Assembly: GCF_000006565.2 (NCBI RefSeq)
Contig: NC_031469.1
Location: forward strand, 2,066,583-2,130,582
DNA from: Toxoplasma gondii ME49
Lineage: Eukaryota > Apicomplexa > Conoidasida > Eucoccidiorida > Sarcocystidae
Direction: 5' to 3'
DNA: 64,000 nt
Shown: in pieces, positions 1 to 13,600 of the stretch
Position numbering within the stretch: the first letter of the stretch is position 1
Layout of the letters: each line of letters opens with the position of its first letter
Notes under the pieces: model-generated
The model's database searches: none
Told to the model about the DNA's origin: nothing
Seen by the model: the letters and a program-made list of their open reading frames with translations, nothing else
Position numbers and translations under genes: made by a program

Positions 1-1897
1 AGACCTGCAGACACTCATCTACACACATATACGCACATATATATACAAATATACGGAGAGGAGCAGTTTTTTTCGAGCTTCGTTCCGCGGCAACGGAAGC
101 ATCAGATCGATGGAGACGTGCCAGCTGTACAGACACCCCAGGGGCGAGAGATGTTCCTCTGTGCATTGCGAGATTTTCTTGCGGAGAAGACGCGAACCCG
201 CGAGACCAAGACCATCTGTGAACGTGGAGCAGAGGCGACAACTTTTCAGGAACGTACTTTGAAGAAAAGCCACAGTTGAAGTCTGCCAGAGTGACGCATG
301 TGGTGGTCGCGCCTGCATGCACCGAAGACACCCCGCAGAAAGGAACCTGGGTGGAAGCAGAACGAAGCGAATCCGGCTCTCAGCCTGTCTCTGGCGCCAA
401 GACTCGCGCTTCGAAAGCTTTCTTGGTAGCCTCGATTCCAAGCGTCAAGTCTTCAGATCCACTTTCCACCTTGCAGGGTCTCTTGACGCTGCGAAACTGT
501 CGATCTCTCTAATATGGCAGAGGCAGCCGGCGTCTTGACGCCTCTTACGCACATGTAGGCCCCAAAGAGGCGACGCATGCACGGCGGGAAGGAACTGCGC
601 CAGACCTGAAGAGCGCCGCAAAAAGCCACGGAGTAAAAGAGCAGGCAGACAGTTGTTGAAAAGACTCCTCCAGTGAAAGAGGCGCTGCATGCGCTCCAGA
701 GAACTCACAAACGTTTTCCGAAATGCCTCCGCAGTCAATCGCTTCTCAACAACATCTCAAATCCACCTTCACGTTCATTCTGTCGCATACTCCATACAGA
801 TATACATGCACTTCCAGAGGCAGATGATAGAGTGTTTGCATGCGTAGCTGGTGGATCAGGGAACAAGGTGTTTGTGTGATACGGACAGACCTTTATATCC
901 ACCGAGTGATCTGTACTCCTAACATCTGCATCTGCATTTCTATCTCTGACGCTTATTCTCTCCTTATGTACACAAACCACTGCATGCGTCTGAGTGTATC
1001 GACCTACGGATCTCCACCTTTCTGTGTGCCAACATCGACTAGTCTACTGCTCTGTACACCTTCTTGTGTACGCGTCTTCTCTGCATCTCTGTCTGTTTAC
1101 AAGCCGCATCTTTGCTGTCCTCATCTGTGCCTTTTTTTGCACCTTTTTGTGTCTGTCTATCTAGAGGTCGAGACACGAACATTCAAACAGGCGTGAGAAG
1201 TGGAAAAGCGAGTAAAAGTCCTTTGCTTTCTTCGTGCTCACGTCTTTGACGTTTTGTGGAGTGAGACGATCTTCAGCAGTCTCCACGGCGTCCTTGCGAA
1301 AGTCCTTTCCTGCATGCAACGGCCAGAAGAAACGAACGATGGAGACGATGGAGACGATGGAGACGAAACGGGAAGGAACGCCGTCGTGTCTGACGCTGGC
1401 GCTCGTTCATTCATAGATCGACAGCAGACTTCCACAGCCTCGCGAAATCCAAAGCAAACGCCCTTCGGTTGAACTGTTGCGTGTTTCCTTTGCAAAATCA
1501 GAGCAATGGACTAAATACCCAGCGCCATGTGCTCTCAGCATCTCTCGGAATCATCGTTAAGAAACTGTGCATGCAACACAGATAAGGAAACAGCAGGAGC
1601 TACACTCCTTGGTACACACCACAGAAATGGGATCTTGCTTCCCCGATCTTTTTTGCATCCAGCAGTCGGAAAACGCGCCCTCTCGGGCCTTTGAGAAGAA
1701 ACACACCCACGGCAATGCGCATGCATATGCATGACGAAAACAAGCGGCTGGGACGAGAGCGGGCGCTGTGAGGAGAAACGTCATGTCGGACAGAGCGGAC
1801 TGTTGCGGTCATGAGAAGAGAGGAAAAAGGAGGGAAAAAGACAAGGTGAAGAGCGTCGAACCTGACACGAATCGAGTTCGAAACTACAGAGCTGTGC
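1..1897. other. Left-edge region without a supported exon
   Basis: No exon can be supported here on either strand. The minus strand has an open stretch at about 19-441, but it matches no family I know. The primase gene entering from the right should continue with an Fe-S domain, yet I see no Cys-containing segment resembling it. GCATGC palindromes are frequent (eight between positions 316 and 1725), and a 9-bp tandem repeat lies at 1337-1366. The stretch may be intron of the primase gene or intergenic DNA. Confidence 0.4.
1337..1366. repeat. 9-bp tandem repeat, three copies
   Basis: The unit CGATGGAGA occurs three times head to tail and is followed by the start of a fourth copy. Each unit creates a GGAGACG string, close to the (A/T)GAGACG element described in Toxoplasma promoters. 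With no gene start nearby I call it a simple repeat. Confidence 0.8.
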
Positions 1898-4800
1898 CTA
1901 TTCGATGTCATCGTTATCGCAGGATTCAAGAGTCTGTAGCCCACACTGTTCTTCGGAGAGAATATGAGTTTCGACACGGCCGTGAAAATCGAAGAAAGGC
2001 GGGACTCCAAAGCACCCCTATGGCCATGAACGATCAATCGCATTGGGGGATCGGAAACGCGACAGTGTTTCGGGCGCTTGTTTGCTTCAAGGAAACGCAG
2101 AGAACCGTTCTTCCTTGCCGTTTCCGCAGTTTGCCTCTGGAAGGTCACGAAAAAAGTCTGCAAACCCCCGCAAGACTCACCAATGTACACTGTCGGAATG
2201 GCCATCAGCAGCTCGCCAATTCGTGCGTCTCCGAAAACGTTTGTCTGCGGAGAGAAAAAACGAGAGAGAGACGCACATGTGAAGCTTCAAGCCGAAAGGA
2301 TGCTCTGAAGAGAGCAACACAGAGACGGTGGGCGTACAACGGAAGAACGGCTCTTCGTCTTCCGGATCACACAGGGAGAACTCCTTTTCCGCCGTGAAAA
2401 CGGGGATCTCTCGTCAGTTTTCATCCTCCGTTTCATTGACGAGGCTCATCGCGAGGCGTCGCACCCTGCCTGCAGGGGGCGGAACTGGCCAGCTCGCCGC
2501 TCGTTTTCGAAGCCCCTCGACACAAAAACGAAACTCTCAATACACAGTTCCTCACAGACAACATTTCCATTGGTATCTCTCTTTACATCGAGACACGGCG
2601 CATGCGGATTCACACTCGACTCTGTGCAGCGCGTCTCCCCCGCGTATTTCTTTCCACCGCTTGGACAACGCATGCAGGTGCAAACATGCACGCTTGTTCA
2701 TCCAGTGCCGAAGAGGCGCCCGGCCCTGTCTCTGCAGTTCTCGCAGGTGCAGTCGCACGCAGTATCCGAGGGCGGTTAAATCTCTTCTTCCTCGGCTTAT
2801 GCAAGACAGACAGGCCCGACGTTTCCAGAGACTGCTCTCGCGCTCCTCCCGCGTCCTTTTCCTCCCGCGTCCTTTTCCTCCCGCGTCCTTTTCGTCGCGA
2901 GCTCTTGTGACTTTGGCACTGGAACTGAAAAGGGAACTCAGTTATTTGCCTAGATCCGAAGCACAGACACACAAGCACAAACACACACACACACACACAG
3001 AGATCCCCCCGGCGTTCACGCCAGGCGCTTTCGCGAAAGGCGAAAAAGTAAAAGACCCACCTGAAGGGTACTCTGTCGAGAGTCGAGGAGCGAAAAGCAT
3101 TCCGACAGCACCGATCTGAAGACAAAAGGAAAAAGACATCGCATAAACCATTCACGGACTGGCCCGAAAGACCCACACCACTGAAGAACATACTCCCAGT
3201 TCTTCGGGGTTCTCGCCTGACTTTGTCTGTCTCTCTGTGCGACCAGGAAGTTATCGAGTGCCCCAGGGAATCTCGCTCGCTGAACTGTAAACTCGGATGC
3301 GCGCATGCGAAGGCGAGGAGTTTCCAACCGCGCAACCTCTCTGCTCGTGTCTCACTTCGCAGCCAAGGAGACACAGTCTCTACGCGAGTTGCGAGGCCAA
3401 AGGGGAAGAAGAAAAAGAGACGAAGACGGCAGAGAAGAAGAACAGAAAGACGAGGAAAAAGACCAAAGGGAAGAAGACGACAAGGGAGAAGAGAAAAAGA
3501 CGGAAAAAGAGACGCCGAAGAAGGAGAAGACGAAGAGATGGGAGAGCCGGACACGAGAGCAGGAGCAGGCCATAGGATTTCCGCGACCTACTTGAACTTG
3601 CCGAGCAGAACTTGGTCCATGTCTGTGAAAGGGACGTAGGCGATAAAGCCTGCGAGGTCGCGAGAAAACGTTGAACGACAGAACGGAACAACGCGTGTGT
3701 AGGGGAGACAGTGAGGTCACTCGAAGCCAAAAGAAACTGCTTCGGCATCAAAGGGACCCGCCTTGACTGCTCTCTGCCGCATTCGCCGATTCGGAAAGTC
3801 GCACTAATCTACAAAGTGTGGCAAGAAGTGGAGTCGGAAAGAGCGCTGGACTTACGGTGGATGTACACCCGGCGTCGGGCAACCAGAGACGCCGCATCGG
3901 GGTAAAAGGGAACCTGCACAGAGTCACAGAGTGTTTGCAGAGATCCAGAAAAACGCGTTTCCCCGTGACCACCCAGAACGGCAGTTCTTCCTCCTAGAGT
4001 TGCTGCAAACGACATTCGCTGCAGCGCTGCACCCGACGTTTCCCAGCAACGCGCGTCGAGGAGAAGCGACTGGTCACGCTTCCCCCAGCCTACGCGACCC
4101 AAACGGCGCCAATGCACACAGAAAAAAGACTCCGCTCAAAGTCCTGTCTTAAACATGCTTCTGACCACATTCGCATCTAAGTAACAGTTTTCGCTCGCTA
4201 ATACCAGTAACGACAGCACACACAAACATACATATACACATATATATATATATATAAATATATATATGTATATATGTATATATGTATATATCTAGCACAT
4301 AATATATATCTCTCTGTATAGCACATATACATATAGGGGCTGTCCGGTGAGTGTTTGGTGGCGCGGACAACTGAAGAACTGCATCGGAGGCTCGCGAGTT
4401 GCACGAGAGAGTCTCCGTTTCCCTCGGGGGCGTCCTGAAGCCCCAGGAGGCTGGACGTGAGGGGAAAAAAGCAAACGCCCCACACAGAGAGCAGGTCGGC
4501 GAGGACACTGGAGAAAACGTTGAAAGTAGAAGACAAAGCTCACAAGAAAGAGACGGAGTTCCTGATAAGAGTACGCCGCAGACGCGTCGGCGCCGCGGAA
4601 CTCCGTGGCGCGCTGCCAGAGAGCCATCGCGGGGGAGTCTGGACGTTGCGGGCGAGTGACCTGCAGAGCACCGAAAAAGGAGAGAAAAGTGAAACTCCAA
4701 AAGGCCCCGGAACGTACGAGCGCCTCAAAAGCGGCAGGACAAGACAGCACAGCGTGAGAGAAGAGGAGCTCGTGAAGACGAAACGCCATGACAGAGAGGC

Positions 4801-7800
4801 GAGAGAGAAGCGAAGGTGCAGAGTTTCACACCTGACGCTAACTGACTGAGCAAAGGAGTACTACACGGGTGCACCGTGAAAAATCGCTGTGTTTTGTGCC
4901 GAAAGAGAGATGAGAGGGGAGGCGGAGAGAAACGAAAAAGGACGGAAAAGGCAGCAGCAGGACTCGCAGATGGAAGAAGAAAAGTCCGCTTCAGTTGCTT
5001 GAGAAAGAACTTACAAAGTCGTAGTCGAGACCCTCTCGTCGAAGGAACTCGTCAAACGGCTGGTCTCGCTCGAAGCCTGTTCCAGGTGAGTCGCCTCGAA
5101 ACTTCATCAGCTCCTCTGTAAAATTGGAGCACGCAGAAAATTCAGAGGAAGCCACTGTCGCGCGCGCTAACCTTCAAACCAGACGGCGCGCACAGTCGAA
5201 CCGTGAACGGCTTGAACGCAGCACAAGACCGACGCGTAAAGCCGCACAAAACGCATGAAGAGCACGAAAAACATGCGAGATCCCTGGAAGATGGCGAACC
5301 CCCCCCCCTCCCCGCCGCAGTGGTGGAAGGAACCCAGAGAGGGAGAAACCGCAGGAAACCGTGGTCGCGTCATGGAGCGCGCATCTGCGCATGCAGTTGA
5401 GGAACCACTTGCCCTGGCGAAAAACGCCTTTGACACGTACCGAGGCGATAAAGGAAGAGACGGGCTTCCTGTCGAACAAACCACTGTTGTCTCTCTTTGT
5501 CTGTGCTGAAGCTGTAGGGCCCCAGAGCACACAGACGCAACAGTATCGAACTGCATAACTGCAAAGGCTGAATAGCGGGAGAGGCGGGAAAAACGAGATG
5601 GAAAATGCATGCTAAAGTGTAGAACGGGGTGTTCATCGAATTCAAAGGACATGTTTGCAACTGCGCATCAACGCATCTATCGATGAAGTCTATCGACCAC
5701 TGGCACCGAAATCTCGACGGATTCGGAGACCCACACGCACCCCAAACAGCGCGAGAGAAGACGGCCATCACGCGTCTCCAGCCTTCGCGCCTAGCTTGCC
5801 TTCCTCTTGGAGAAACGTCATACACCCGGATCTGTCGTAACTCCTCAGCGGGGATAGGCCAGGGACTCCAGGAAATCCTAATCCCTCATAGACCGAGAAT
5901 CCTGCTGAACGCGTGACTCCAGTAAACCCTGAGCCTTCAAAACTCCCGAGAAGCCCAAAGTGTAGAGTCGAGTTCTGGCCCTAGAGAGAGGCCTTTTCGA
6001 CTTTTGCCCCGGTGCCTCTGCAAACCTGAGAAGCGGAGACCTACGCAAGGCGCAGAGCGAAGTGCGAGATGGCGTCGCGCATTGCCACCGCCTGCGTGAG
6101 CTCGGGAGAAGGCGCAGGAGCTGCTCCTCCGACCGGTCGAGCCAGCATCAGTCCCGCCTCTTCAAGAAGCTGCTTCAACTCGGCCTCTGCTGTGGGAGCT
6201 CTGAGGCTGCCAGGCGCTGCGCATGCAGCAGGAGTTGTGTTCGGCTTCCTTGCCCCCATTTCTCGAAGAACCGCAGGACTCAAAGATGTCTCGGCGCCGA
6301 ACTTCTCGTGGAGAAAGTTCAGGACTGAAGGCAACGCAGTGAGCAGTCACACGAAAGCGGGAAGGACAGGTGAATGGCGCTGAGGAGTCCAGAACCTCTA
6401 GGCGCAGAACGGTTTAGAACGCCTCGGGCCGAGCCGCAAGCAAAGCGACAGACGCGCACCGACGCGGAGGAGAGGACTGCGGAACCGCGGGACAGAGAAA
6501 GACAACACGAGAGAGAAAAGCGGAAAAGAGAACAGATAGGAAAGGAGAGAAAGGAGAGAAAGCCAGGGCGAGCGAATGAAAACGAGAAACAGAAACCCTG
6601 CGAGCACCAAATGAGATGCCCGGCCCAAAGGGCGCTCACTTCCAAAAGGACTGAAAACTGGAGTGCCAGCGAGATGCGCTGACCGCAGGCAATGAATGGA
6701 AAGTGCGATGACCGGTGCAGGCAAGGGAGACACAAAAAATCACAAGGCATTTATGGCAGGAGAGGGGGACACAAAAACGCATGCACCAGGAAAGGCGAGC
6801 CTCGAGGAGTCACACGTGGACAAGCGGAAGCAAAGATGCAGGCGTCGTGTAGGCAAACGTAATCCCACTCGTAATCTGCATTCCCCGAGCAAGCTCATAG
6901 ATACTCCTGTCTGACAGAGGACGACTTCCCAGTACGATTAAACGCATCCTACTGGCACCTGAGTAGTCGTTTCCCCTCGCTAAAAAGAGACAACTCGTTG
7001 TCGCTGCTTTGCAGCGCCTCGGCCAGAGACAGCATGCGTCAAAACATGCGTGCAGGAAGACAGCACTGAGCACAGGCTAGTCCGGTGCATGCGCCATGGA
7101 AATGGATCATTTTTTCGAAAAGCACAGGCGGCTCTGCGGTCGCCCAAAAGCGAGAAACGGAAGAACGAAATATCGACGTTCGCGCGGCCGCGCCACTTCG
7201 CAGAGAGACCAAACTGACGGGTGAAACTTTTGCACGGCATGCAGCTGAGTCTTCTCTGCCTTGTGACTTCAACTACGTTTCGTTACGGATCTTCCACCGG
7301 CCAGGTCTCTCTTTCTGAAGCTGCATCGCGAAGACGAAACCATGAAATTTAAACTCAGCACCTAGGAGGACGCCTCCGAGGAGACTTCGAGTGATGCAAA
7401 GACAGGAACGCGTACACGAGCTGCCAAAGCAGAGACAGGGGACCAACTAGAGAAGAAAAAGCGGCTGTCGCAGTCTGTTAAGCCGGCACCGTTGTCTTCC
7501 GACGACTGCAGGCCGGGAGGCCGCACCTCGCCACAGAACCGCAGGCACGAGAGGGAAGAGCTGTGGGCCACAAGCAGTCGCGGAGACAAACCAGGACCTT
7601 CCGCCCGTTCTCAGCGAGGGAAGATATCGACCAAGCGGTCGACAAAGCTCGAGGTGGAGTCAGGGGACAGGTGATTCTGTGAGTACAGTTGGTGGTCTTC
7701 AAATGCTCGCTGGACCCCACAGTACTCAGTGCACTTAACCTGGTGGCTACGAAAGGCACAGTGGAGCGCATGCTCTTTCCGCTATTCGTTGAACGGGTTT

Positions 7801-8175
7801 ACCACGGGAAAGGAGAGCAACATACCACGTTCTTTGCCGGAAGGCATTTACAGCGGGGTCTTTCTACTCCAAAGAGAGTGCTACTCGTTTCTTCCTGGTG
7901 TACGTACCGCGGAGGCGTTGCACCGCGACCTCTTCCAAGGCCTTCACGGGAATCGTTGAAAGATGCGGAAGATGTTGATAGAGAGAAATGGGGTGGGGAA
8001 AGCGCCCCAGGAGGTCGTACATGTACGGACTTCCTCCGATGCCGAGAAAGCTGTCCACGAGTGCGCTGTGAGGTCCGTACTCGCGTCTTCGTTCCTCCTC
8101 CATCGAGAACGCAGACATCTGGCCATGGCCGCCAAAGACCCCTGCGTCCGAGGGCGACCGAGAGAATCGCGGCAT
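1898..8175 (-). CDS. PRIM2: DNA primase large subunit, N-terminal part (multi-exon, 3' end unresolved)
   Basis: Regulatory large subunit of the primase that makes RNA primers with the catalytic small subunit and DNA polymerase alpha. Exons rebuilt by GT..AG borders and matching phase: 8175-7908, 6324-6045, 5550-5441, 5115-5015, 4660-4544, 3913-3856, 3649-3592, 3115-3061, 2244-2181 and a candidate 2004-1898. Family landmarks appear in order: LLGRFPHPISLYQ near residue 55; MRDAISHFALRLA, matching the RRDHISHFILRLA block of animal PRIM2; ERQQWFVRQEARLF; VPFYPDAASLVARRRVYIH with FIAYVPFTDMDQVLLGKF, the family's 'PFADAL..GRKVYL..GFAYVP' block; and DARIGELL. The start ATG at 8175 leaves about 50 residues before the first conserved block, as in the family. 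The C-terminal Fe-S domain (four Cys, GRxQ..LFLK) was not found. The candidate last exon stops without it, so the gene may run past the left edge or that exon may be wrong. Family call is confident; 3' structure is not. Confidence 0.85.
2845..2892. repeat. 16-bp tandem repeat, three copies
   Basis: The unit CCTCCCGCGTCCTTTT is repeated three times without change. It lies in a primase intron, between the exons at 3115-3061 and 2244-2181. Confidence 0.85.
2965..2999. repeat. CA-type microsatellite
   Basis: An interrupted (AC)n run ends in about ten uninterrupted AC units. It is intronic to the primase gene. Confidence 0.85.
4231..4291. repeat. AT-rich microsatellite (TA/TATG)
   Basis: Mixed TA and TATG units fill about 60 bases within the primase intron between the exons at 4660-4544 and 3913-3856. 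Confidence 0.85.
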
Positions 8176-10686
8176 CGTAGAGAGACCGTGCAGAAAAGGC
8201 TGGAGAGACCCTCGACGTAGACAGCGGGTCTTTGACGGTATTTAAGTGAGCAGGTGAGAGGCAGGCGAAAAGAAAGCAGAGCAAAGGGGAAATGCGGGAG
8301 GAACTGCGACGTGAAGGCGAGCTACAGACTCCCGCAAGCAAATTGCCAAACGTCCGCCGACTTCCCCTGTCCATACATGCACACCATAAAACAATATTGA
8401 AAGAGACATGCATATGCGTATAAACATGTATGTATGTATATTTGAGAGTGAATTTCAGAGTCGTTAGTTGCCTGGACCATCGCCGAATTGAGAAGTGCAG
8501 AACCTGAGAGCCGGCGTTCTCTCAGTGGAAGACTCTGGGAAATGTGTCAGAAGAAGATTCCCGTACGGAAACAACACCTCGCAGACGGAGAGGAGACATG
8601 CGTTTGAGGCGATAAGCCGAAGGACAAAAGAAACGAGAGAAAAACTCCCTGACGGAAACTCGAAGGCAGCGCTCACAGTCTGGAAGGCGAGCCCACCGAA
8701 AGAAATCAACACTGGAAGAGAAAGAGAGAAAGAAGGAAGAAGTGAGAGGGGCCAGAGATGTCTCGTGTGCAGAATTGCAGGGGGTTGGAGAAAAAGAGGC
8801 GCGTACGCGAGTGGCCTGGAAATTGGCGAAAAGGGGGAGACGCGATTGAAGATTATAGATCTCAGAAGCACGTCTCTGAAGCTCAACGACTAAACGGCGA
8901 GGCGAAAGACAGTCATCCTCCCCTCCAGGGTGGCCGCAGACTTTCCCCTGGCTTTACCGTTGTTTCCGCTCCTCTGCTTCCTCTGTTGACTTCACCCGCT
9001 GCCACCGACGCAACCAGAAAAATTAGCGTTCTGGCTCCGAGGTTTGCTCTCCTTGTTTCCTGTTTTTTTGTGAAGAAAAACAGGGTGCAAGTTTCGATGG
9101 CCGAGTCATCCCTACTATGTGCATGCAAGACACGGGAGTGGTCCGTCTGCAGCACTGGCTGGCCACGTGGGCGGAATTCCTGCGGTCGAGGACAAAAAGG
9201 GGGATTCCTGCTTTGTCAGAACAAGACGACAAAGCTCTGCCTCTACGCAGGCATTGACATTGACAAGAAAACACAAGAGAGACTTGTTTTTGACCGGTGA
9301 AGCCGTGCGCCCGGCGCATGCACACCCCCCAACTGGGAAACGCGGACACACACGGCAGCCAGCGTAGTCGGGAGACGGCGTTTTTCATGAATGTTGTGCA
9401 GGTACTTGGGTACGACAGTCCTTGCTGATTGTCTTTGGGATGGAAAAGGTCAAATCCGTTGTTTCTCGAGTGTCGGTGAGGTGAACAGGAGAACAGAGAG
9501 CCGTGCGAAGGGACGCCAAAGAAAACGAATCCCCTGGAGTGTGGGTGGCGGCAGCCGCAGGCCACGTCGCATGCAAAGTAAATGCAAGTGTGTTCTGCCG
9601 TTTTTTTGTTGAAGGTCTATCCTACGCCGCACCCACAGACGTCCGCAATCGAGTCATCGTTTGTGTACAGAGCACGGGGCAGCCAAGCACACCACCTGCT
9701 CCTCCTAGGGGAAGGCGGTGTCATCAAAGTAAAACACGAATAGACTGCGTTCGGTATTACCCACAGCTGAATGTCGCTCTAATGCCACACATAGACTGCC
9801 TGGAGAATTTCGGCTATGGCCTGGGCGTAAAAGGTGGATTGTTGTTACTACGCGGAGAAGCTACCATTAGGAAGACTTGGGTCACACTGCCGAGTTGCGG
9901 GATGCCATTATGTGTGCTGCACTGATTCGGCTACGATTGGCTGAGACACCCTTCGAATCTCAAAACTCCATGCTGTTCTCGGACCTATCAAAGGCGAGAC
10001 AAAATGTGAAAACTTTTAGAGAATCGTTCGAGTGTTACATTAGATGCGCGGTATTCCCCAACTAGCAGAGGACCAAATATAGTATTGGAGCAAGGAGGCT
10101 TGCAATCACTGTAGCACCCCAAAAACTCATTTGTTTCCTCCGCCGGAAAATGGAAGACCAGAACTTGCTGTGGTCCCTGTGCGTTTGTGGACTAGATTGT
10201 GTGTCAGGAATTCCAAGGATGAAACGGAGTCAGGTGTGTACGAGCATTTTATCAGTGTAGACAGCGTCGCACAGATTCGTGCGGTGAAAGTCACGATTCT
10301 CTAGTATAGAGAAGCAGGTAACGCAACTCCACAGAATGTTTGGACGTCAGAGTGAGATGCCTATATCTCGCTTGTTAGGAGAAACTGCACCTCGACTAAC
10401 GGTGCACAAGAGAGCAGCGTTCCAAAGTAAGGAAATGTAAAAAACGTCCAATTGATAAGGCCTTAGCAAGTCAGGCAGCACGTGCGTCTAGTTGCGGCAA
10501 GCAATTTGGAGCTACACCGTAGAGGTCACCACACGCCTGTACTCGTTTGCATCATGCATGTTTGCGTACAACCCCTCCGCGATCTTATCAACGTCTGATT
10601 CCCACCTCAGTCTGCAGAGGAGGGTGACAGGGAAAAGGCGACCGCCACAAGAGAAATAATACTCTTCAGAATGTCAGGCTTCTCAG
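8176..10686. other. Intergenic region upstream of the primase gene
   Basis: This should contain the 5' flank of the minus-strand primase gene and any unseen 5' exons of the plus-strand gene that ends at 14062. No splice-bounded exon with a convincing protein was found. GCATGC occurs at about 9121, 9317 and 9567 and then almost disappears, marking a change in sequence character near 9.6 kb. Confidence 0.4.
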
Positions 10687-13600
10687 CTCGCCCCTGTTGA
10701 CGACGCGTCTTTCACCGAAGAAGGCAGTGTTCGACTTACGTGCAGTACGGCTGCGGAATTGACAAGCGGGGAGACGCCGCTCGTGAGTGCCGCTGGCCTC
10801 AGCTCTTCCAAAGCAGGTAAAGCCGGGTGTCAGAGGTCACGGGAACAAAAAAGAAGATGTCTTCATCCACTCGGTCTTCGTTAGTGTTGTGTTCAGAGAA
10901 ACAGTGTGAATGTATTGACCACCACTGCCCGTAGTGTCATACATTCTCTTTCCGGGGAGTGTATACTACGAGCTGGACAAACTGGGGAGTTAGCAACTAA
11001 CACATACAGCAGAGAACCAACATTCACAGATGAGTCAGCGTGACTTCCTCTTTGCCGCAACCGTAGAGGTAAGCGTCAACTCATGCACTTTAGAGAGGAT
11101 TGCATATGTAATCGTATCCTCAATGCACTCCTTGGACGTCTCTGCATGACATAAAAACCAGGATAGCTTCTGGTTTGAAAACACTATAGTGGAGTGCTAC
11201 ATGTGAGTCGACAGTAGCAGCTACTTTAGTAGAAGCCACCAGCGGGCAAGGAATCAAGGGATCAACAGACGTGGGAGATAATAATTTGTGTACCACGGCA
11301 GCAAAGCATTTTTAGGAAATACAGAGTCTTTGTGATGGGGAACATGCAGTTCTTTCTCAGCTCGACTTACTATGGCTAATACGCTCCAAACTGCTGAGCT
11401 GCGAACATGCCGTGACTTGCATTCTCACGCCCGACTGATACACAAAAAGCTTCGTGCGGCGGCTATCATACGCTCAGAAGTGAGTCATCTCAGTGTTTGC
11501 TAACACAAAGACACTTCCACGTTCCTGGGTGGTCCCAACCTTGAATATGGCCTGTTTTACAAATTCTCCAGGCGACACTGTGTAGGATGCCCACTGAGGA
11601 AAGCGTGCAAACTTTCAGGCGGATTGGATTCTCGTTGGCCTGACGCCTGTTTAGGAACTAGTGGAACGCTTTTTACGCCTGTCTAGAACCGCAGCACAGG
11701 GGGAAAGAAAGGTAACGAAGACTGATAATTTTTGTGAGAAAAAATCTCTAAAGAGTTGCTTCATATGTAGAACTACCTCTTTTAAATGAAGACCACGACG
11801 ATAACAGAAGAGCAGCCGTTGCCGCCGAAGCTGGTAGCCTTGATTAACCATTCGCTCAAAGATGTTTCAAGATGACTCTTCGCACTGCCGTCTGTAGCCT
11901 TTGCCAGCTCTGCACTGTGTGGCTAGACGCCAATCAACTCGTGACTTGATAAATGCTGTTGTTAACCGAGACAGGCTCATGCGCTCGCTTGGATCAGACC
12001 CGCGGTCAATACTTTCTCCAGGAGTTGCTCCACTTGAATCATTGATGCTTTCAGCAACGCAGCAGCAAAGCTGTGGAATCCCCAGGGCACGCGGAAGTCC
12101 TGAACAAAAGACCTACACTGTTGCAACCGTAACGGCACACATATTCCATAGACAGCACAAAACCCAGAAGCCCGCCTACACACGTGAGATACAGACGGAG
12201 TCTGTATGGGGTGTATACGCGAAGACAACCCTGCTTGCACGCAATCTCCCGTTTGATTGCTGTGACGTGCAGCTGTTTGCCGGAGTGTGGCAGCGATTAA
12301 AATCTGTATTTTACAGGGAACCATCAGGCTATCGTTGGCGCTAGAGCATGCGCTTGGGGGCTGAAGTCCCTTTCCACGCCACGGACAGCTGTACGACTCT
12401 AGGGAAATCGCCTTGATTCGTATGAGACAAGGCACTTTACGGAGAACTGTCTCTGTGCACTGGTTGCTGAAGTGCTAGTCATATGCACTTTTTTGGTACT
12501 GTAATGTCTTTTTCTGTGTACTCGATTTGAATTATACCGATATGAAGGTCGAGGAACAGAAGGAAGAAAAATTCATCAGGTCGACTGCATGCGTGTGGCG
12601 GGTGTAGCACCGCGGCGAAATAGCGGCGTGGCCAAAACGAGCATTCTGTATTCGGTCCTTCCTTCCCTTTTTTGCTGGCATCATTGAGTGGAGATTCGTC
12701 CGGCACGAAGATTTTGAGACAGTTTACATCAATACCAACCGGGCTGGGTGGCATCCAATGCATTGGATCTTCTTCGAACTCAGCTTTTCAAGGCCTAGAG
12801 GGTGCATCCGCGTTCGCCGGATGTCGATGGTCTTGTTTGTGTTTCCATATTGACCAGTACATTTCAGGGTTAATTCTCCGCATTTGTTCATTTTGTCACA
12901 GATACAGACCTCATTACCACGCTGATCAGCTTCCTCCAGTTGACATTTTCCGTCACCGGGAATAGTGGCTGGCCAGGCCAGCGGCCATGTCTCCGAAGAA
13001 ATGGATCAGACTCACACGCTACGGACCCGCGTGATGCTCCACTTTGCCTTCTTATCTTGAAAATCTGTGACGCTCAGCCTCTCTGTAACGGCTTCATCGC
13101 CGTCGTGTGTTTCTGCTTCAGTGCGGAGGTCACTGGGACCTCTGGTGATGATGCCGACACGCATTTGAATAAGGGGTTTGGGAGCTGCGCTTTACAGCCC
13201 TCACGTGGTGCCTCAACTCGGACTGATGAGGAAGTTTTCTTTTTTGCCTGTTACAGTTGAGCGGCTCTTGCCAAGCAAGGCAAGCCTATCCCGGCACAGA
13301 ACGGCGAAGTTGCTACCGATAGCACAGCCCGTCTCCGCGGATGTCCGAGCGCCGTGCTTAGCTGGTAAGTTCTTCAGAATCCGCGAACGATAATCCAGAC
13401 GTGAGAATTATGCCGTCCTCAGCCTTTGCAGTCGCTCTATGGTCTAACTCTCTCGCTCAAAAGAGCCATGGAGAGAATATCCAACAAACAGGCCTTGCCT
13501 GTAGTGCTAAGTATGGTTCATAATTCACCCCTAGCTGGTTCTGCAAGTGTTCCTTTGCCTGTGTCGCTTCTGGTCTGGTCCCTTGCGTGCAGCAGATGCA

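Noticed and set aside
2301..2385. Candidate primase exon on the minus strand reading IPVFTAEKEFSLCDPEDEEP
   Set aside because: It has a poor acceptor and its donor leaves the wrong phase for the next exon. Joining 3061 directly to 2244 keeps phase.
4149..4700. Minus-strand frame with a [16 protein letters not shown] tail
   Set aside because: The hydrophobic tail is translation of an AT microsatellite in a primase intron. Only 4660-4544, in a different frame, is coding.
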